Assembly (NCBI GenBank): GCA_004525355.1
Contig: SPCK01000119.1
Location: 1-6,797, forward strand
Source of the DNA: Spirochaetales bacterium
GTDB taxonomy: Bacteria; Spirochaetota; Spirochaetia; Treponematales; UBA12059
Direction: 5' to 3'
Length of the DNA: 6,797 nt
Shown: positions 5,399-6,797 of the stretch, piece by piece
Numbering within the stretch: position 1 is the stretch's first letter
Layout of the letters: each line of letters starts with the position of its first letter
Notes under the pieces: model-generated
What the model saw: the letters and a program-made list of their open reading frames with translations, nothing else
The model's database searches: none
Told to the model about the DNA's origin: nothing
Made by a program: the position numbers and the translations under genes

Positions 5399-6256
5399 TC
5401 CTGCCGATGTCCAGCTGGCGATATAGCGCAGCGGAGCGGGGCCGGGAACGGGATCGGTATCGAGCCTGAGCCACGAGCCGGGTAGCGATTCATGACGGGC
5501 GGCAACCTCGAAATGACGCATCGCGATCCCCGCGTCCAAGTCCTGCAACAGCACGCCGGGTATGGCCCGGGTGTATATCGCGTCTTCTTTCAGGTACAGG
5601 TGAAAGGACGGCGACGCGGCGTTGCCGGAGCGTACCAGGCGCCAGGGTTGTTTGTTGGAGGCGGACGGACCGAGGCGAACCGCTTCGAGAATAGCCGACC
5701 AAGCACCGGCCGCGGTCTCCGGCAAGGGACGATCCCAAACGTTGTCGAAGAATAATTCATTCCACGGTTTTCGTTTCGTCGAGCCCGCGGAACCCCTGAT
5801 GATCCTTTCCGCAAAAGTGCGCCGCCCGGCGGGCCTGCCTACGGGACTGATTGCCGGGATTACCTCGTCCGGAGCCAGCGCAAGCATCTTGCCGACGCCC
5901 TTGCGGTCGAAAATCCCGCCGAACCAGCATGTTCCCAATCCCGCCGCGGTCGCCGACAGGATGATGCCCTCCAGCGCATAGCCATAGTCGACGAAGGCGA
6001 ACGGATCCGGGCTCATCGCGCCGACGATGAAGGCGGGAGCGTTCTTGATCACGCCGTAGGTACCCACACGCCCGAGCTTGCCGGGTTTGGAGCGATCGAC
6101 GTTGATCAACGCGAAGCGAGGGCTTGTCGCAAACGGACAGGGGCCGGCCTTCAATATGGCACGATTGATGGTTTCGATATCGCCTGGTGAAAGTGGGTCG
6201 CCTGAATAGGTGCGAACTGAAAGACGGTCCCGAATGATGTCGATTGAGATTTTCAT
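5396..6256 (-). CDS. Nitroreductase-fold protein, PF14512 (TM_nitroreductase) type
   Basis: A 286-residue protein with the two-part layout of the PF14512 group, a family of FMN-dependent nitroreductase-fold proteins with mostly unknown substrates. The first half has RLSVRTY at 11-17 (probable FMN phosphate contacts), PFATSPRF at 41-48, GTYGVIKNAPAFIVGA at 65-80, YGYALEGIILSATAAGLGTC at 91-110 and SPVGRPAGRR at 137-146. The second half has KPWNELFF at 163-170, RLGPSASNKQPWR at 194-206 (a classic nitroreductase signature) and DAGIAMRHFE at 241-250. The 'TM' in the family name stands for Thermotoga maritima, not transmembrane; I see no membrane segment. The ATG at 6256 fits the family N-terminus; the 29-residue upstream extension in the longer frame does not. 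No clear ribosome site precedes it. It lies 52 nt behind a tocopherol-cyclase-like gene on the same strand, so the two may form one unit. Confidence 0.92.
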   Translation of the reverse strand: MKISIDIIRDRLSVRTYSGDPLSPGDIETINRAILKAGPCPFATSPRFALINVDRSKPGKLGRVGTYGVIKNAPAFIVGAMSPDPFAFVDYGYALEGIILSATAAGLGTCWFGGIFDRKGVGKMLALAPDEVIPAISPVGRPAGRRTFAERIIRGSAGSTKRKPWNELFFDNVWDRPLPETAAGAWSAILEAVRLGPSASNKQPWRLVRSGNAASPSFHLYLKEDAIYTRAIPGVLLQDLDAGIAMRHFEVAARHESLPGSWLRLDTDPVPGPAPLRYIASWTSAG

Positions 6257-6263
6257 GTGATTA

Positions 6264-6292
6264 AGGATACCAATTCCGGATTCGCAAGGCAA
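6264..6292 (-). promoter_or_regulatory. Candidate promoter directly before the nitroreductase ATG
   Basis: On the - strand, TTGCCT (6287-6292) and TATCCT (6264-6269) have a 17-nt spacer; each matches 4 of 6 consensus bases. Seven nt separate the -10 from the ATG, so a transcript from here would be almost leaderless, in line with the missing ribosome site. It overlaps the small inverted repeat at 6276-6298. Confidence 0.25.
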
Positions 6293-6298
6293 ATCCGG
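6276..6298. repeat. Small inverted repeat between the tocopherol-cyclase-like and nitroreductase genes
   Basis: CCGGATT and AATCCGG, 7-bp arms with a 9-nt loop. No U tract follows on either strand, so it is not a standard terminator. It could be an operator over the -35 region of the nitroreductase promoter candidate, or an intercistronic mRNA hairpin. Confidence 0.3.
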
Positions 6299-6308
6299 CG
6301 TACCTTTA

Positions 6309-6797
6309 TTACCGGCTGTATTCGGCGGCTGCGACGCTGACACCGAGGGTGGTCAGGTCCCCCACGGTCTCGAGACCCGCCGGAAACGCGGAGCCTTCAT
6401 ACAGGATTCGGCTGCCCTTGCGTAGTCGGATGTCAATAGAAGCATCCACTGATTCAGCGATACGGCGATCCATGAAACCTGCCACCGGCGCCAGGAGGAG
6501 TCCACCGCGGCCGCGCCTGAAGCGGAGTTCCAGCGTTTCGTCCCGCCGGGAGATCGTCATATCGAGCCTGTCGTCCCTTGCGATCGCATCGCTTACGCAC
6601 GAGCCGTTCCACGTGGCCCATATCCGGGGGCGGGGCCCTTTGTGCCCTGGCTTCATGCCTTCCGACGCATCCGCGCCAGCGAAGCGCCCGACGCACAGGA
6701 AACCGGGAAAACTTTTCCCCATCCACGGTATGTCCGCCAGGGAAAACATCAGGGAATCGCCCTGTTCCGGAAAGCTGTTCGATTGGCTCCAAATCCA
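6309..6797 (-). CDS. Tocopherol-cyclase-like family protein, C-terminal part
   Basis: The frame is open to the right edge, so the first part of the gene is outside the window; 162 C-terminal residues are visible. The ATG at 6749 is internal, because the 16 codons before it continue the family pattern: WIWSQSNSF matches the conserved aromatic W-x-W-x-Q-x-N motif. Later come FSLADIPWMG, FPGFLCVGRF and the closing block LLAPVAGFMDRRIAESVDASIDIRL, typical of the tocopherol cyclase-like family (PF14249). Plant VTE1 of this family closes the chromanol ring of vitamin E. Most bacterial members have no assigned function, and nothing here points to tocopherol synthesis, so I do not transfer that role. 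It lies 52 nt ahead of the nitroreductase gene in the same direction. Confidence 0.8.
   Translation of the reverse strand, partial: WIWSQSNSFPEQGDSLMFSLADIPWMGKSFPGFLCVGRFAGADASEGMKPGHKGPRPRIWATWNGSCVSDAIARDDRLDMTISRRDETLELRFRRGRGGLLLAPVAGFMDRRIAESVDASIDIRLRKGSRILYEGSAFPAGLETVGDLTTLGVSVAAAEYSR

Noticed and set aside
6257..6343. Nitroreductase starting at 6343.
   Set aside because: The 29-residue extension would overlap the end of the tocopherol-cyclase-like gene and does not look like the family N-terminus.

Overview
This window comes from a bacterial chromosome. It carries four complete genes on a GC-rich background (about 60% G+C in the stretches I sampled), one complete AT-rich gene that does not match that background, and two genes cut by the window edges. 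There are no rRNA or tRNA genes, transposases, integrases or CRISPR arrays. The gene mix is a PF14512-type nitroreductase, a bacterial ferritin, a C69/secernin-type peptidase and a tocopherol-cyclase-like protein. It would fit an anaerobic or facultative bacterium, possibly a spirochaete or relative, but that placement is a low-confidence inference.

Left part, + strand (2-1612): the C-terminal ~80% of a YcaQ/AlkX-type DNA glycosylase (HTH_42 family) is followed 15 nt later by a GNAT acetyltransferase. The acetyltransferase gene is about 37% G+C by hand count, and its last dozen codons return to GC-rich sequence. It looks like a recently acquired segment placed directly behind the glycosylase stop codon.

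Middle (1668-4713): a C69-family peptidase on the - strand and a CHASE4-HAMP-GGDEF diguanylate cyclase on the + strand diverge from a shared 185-nt region. The peptidase has Ser where the family's N-terminal catalytic Cys is expected. The cyclase keeps its GGEEF active site and RxxD product-inhibition site. A strong A/T-flanked hairpin between the cyclase and the convergent ferritin gene can terminate transcription from both sides.

Right part, - strand (4729-6797): transcription would run from a tocopherol-cyclase-like gene (cut by the right edge) to a two-part nitroreductase-fold protein, then to a ferritin with every ferroxidase-centre ligand. The ferritin has its own upstream region with a perfect palindrome, so it is probably regulated separately. 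The first two genes may form an operon.

I see no clear new multi-gene system. The points most worth following are the Cys-to-Ser change in the C69 protein, the foreign GNAT segment with its hybrid tail, the ferritin palindrome, and two genes whose best promoter match would give mRNAs with almost no leader.
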